64,000 bases of DNA, taken from the NCBI GenBank assembly GCA_948144175.1, contig CANXME010002409.1, forward strand, positions 1,307,001 through 1,371,000, in the 5' to 3' direction. Both the position numbers and the translations under genes were made by a program. This DNA is from Closterium sp. NIES-65. Taxonomy: Eukaryota; Streptophyta; Zygnematophyceae; Desmidiales; Closteriaceae. Below the pieces are notes generated by a model. It was given only the letters and a program-made list of their open reading frames with translations. It made no database searches and had not been told where the DNA came from. Of the stretch, positions 63,327 through 64,000 are shown one piece after another (position 1 is the stretch's first letter; every line of letters begins with the position of its first letter).

Positions 63327-64000
63327 GCCCCCTCTAGCACCCTGTCTGGTCTATACCTCCCCTCGTTCTCTACGAACTTGGTGAGTGGAGCTGATCTACA
63401 GGATAGGGGGGTTGACTAGTTCACTCCTGCGAGTCAGCGGGTGACCCACTGCACGTGTGCTCGGACAGGCCGACACTTCGCCACGTTCACCCGTCGGCCG
63501 GGGTCGAGCCTGTACACACTTACTACTGAGTCTCCTTCGACTGCTGAGTCTGGTCAGGTAGCTGCGTCGAGTCAGGTGTTTGCTGCAGTGTCCAGGTCTG
63601 GTCCTGAGTCTGCTCCCTGCTCGTGTCGTCTCCTGTCCCACCAGACTCTCCTTTGGCACCACCGCCTTGGTCACCCCTCCCTGCCTCGTCTCCGAGGCAT
63701 GGCCTCCCGTGTCCTTATCTCTGGTCTTCCCCGGTCTCTCCCTCCCCTACCTCCGGGGCCTGCCCCTACCTGCGTCCCCTGCGTTGAGGGGCGACAGCAC
63801 GCCGCCCCTCACTCCTCCGAGTTTCCTCCGACAGAGGCTCCCCTGCAGACTCTTCACATGGACGTGTGGGGCCCCGCCCGCGTCCATGGACAGGGGCACG
63901 AGCGTTACTTCCTGTTGGTGGTTGACGACTTCTCGCGTTACACCACGGTCTTCTCCTTACGCAGAAAGGGTGACGTCACTGAGGTGTTGATCGTCTGGAT
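63327..64000 (+). pseudogene. Copia A Pol continued: protease end, integrase start
   Basis: It continues in frame from 50339 (P-C-P-A then A-P-S-S-T-L-S-G-L-Y). A TAG at 63417-63419 replaces Gln found in C and G (V-H-Q-F-T-P). The GAG-pre-integrase H-H-R-L-G-H-P-S and C-V-E-G-R-Q follow, then integrase H-M-D-V-W-G-P with V-V-D-D-F-S-R-Y. The window ends within integrase. Confidence 0.88.

Larger units (their letters stand above)
47653..64000 (+). mobile_element. Ty1/copia element A, contains gypsy B, runs off window
   Basis: The left LTR (47653-47778) and PBS TGGTATAGAGCAGG (47779-47792) open the element. A repetitive leader follows to about 49270, then a Gag that has lost its capsid-like domain. 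Protease coding is cut at 50339 by gypsy B and resumes in frame at 63327 with the rest of protease, GAG-pre-integrase and integrase to the window edge. Its insertion site in gypsy D is CTCTG (47648-47652). Same family as J, I, G and C; its LTR is closest to that of J. Confidence 0.9.

Overview
This window looks like nuclear DNA from a plant-lineage (streptophyte) genome. It carries Ty1/copia elements with initiator-Met-type primer binding sites, chromodomain Ty3/gypsy elements, an APE-type LINE and a Tourist-like MITE. Host genes are GC-rich and contain spliceosomal introns. The exact organism cannot be fixed from sequence alone; an early-diverging land plant or a charophyte alga fits, and this is inference. 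No tRNA, rRNA or CRISPR locus was seen.

Layout. 1-2337: 5' part of a minus-strand copia (J) inserted in a degenerate LINE (about 2338-6040), which also carries a solo LTR (3819-4085). About 6040-9001: a truncated minus-strand copia (I), followed by an LTR/leader remnant to about 9420. 9421-14828: host sequence with a minus-strand gene for a secreted YHYH-domain protein (11528-14244). 14834-29399: minus-strand copia F (TSD CATGC), containing plus-strand copia G (17130-24337, TSD CTTCT) and a 1.3-kb non-coding LTR element H (25590-26882, TSD GTTTC). 30020-36731: a two-exon host gene for a very long acidic repeat protein of unknown function, divergent from the YHYH gene. 37572-44155: nearly intact copia E (TSD TGCTG). 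44209-44352: PIF/Harbinger (Tourist-like) MITE (TSD TTA). 44672 to the window end: a four-level nest in which minus-strand gypsy D is split by copia A (from 47653), A by gypsy B (50340-63321, TSD CGGCA), and B by copia C (51303-58709, TSD GGCTA).

Copias J, I, G, A and C form one family. They share 125-135 bp LTRs, GC-rich minisatellite leaders that differ in every copy, a Gly-rich Gag with an unusual C-x13-C-x3/4-H-x4-C cluster, and a recurring PQQLREWY-like module. Most elements are broken by single nonsense codons rather than by frameshifts. Removing each nested insertion with one target-site copy restores the reading frame of its host element exactly, which supports the nesting order.
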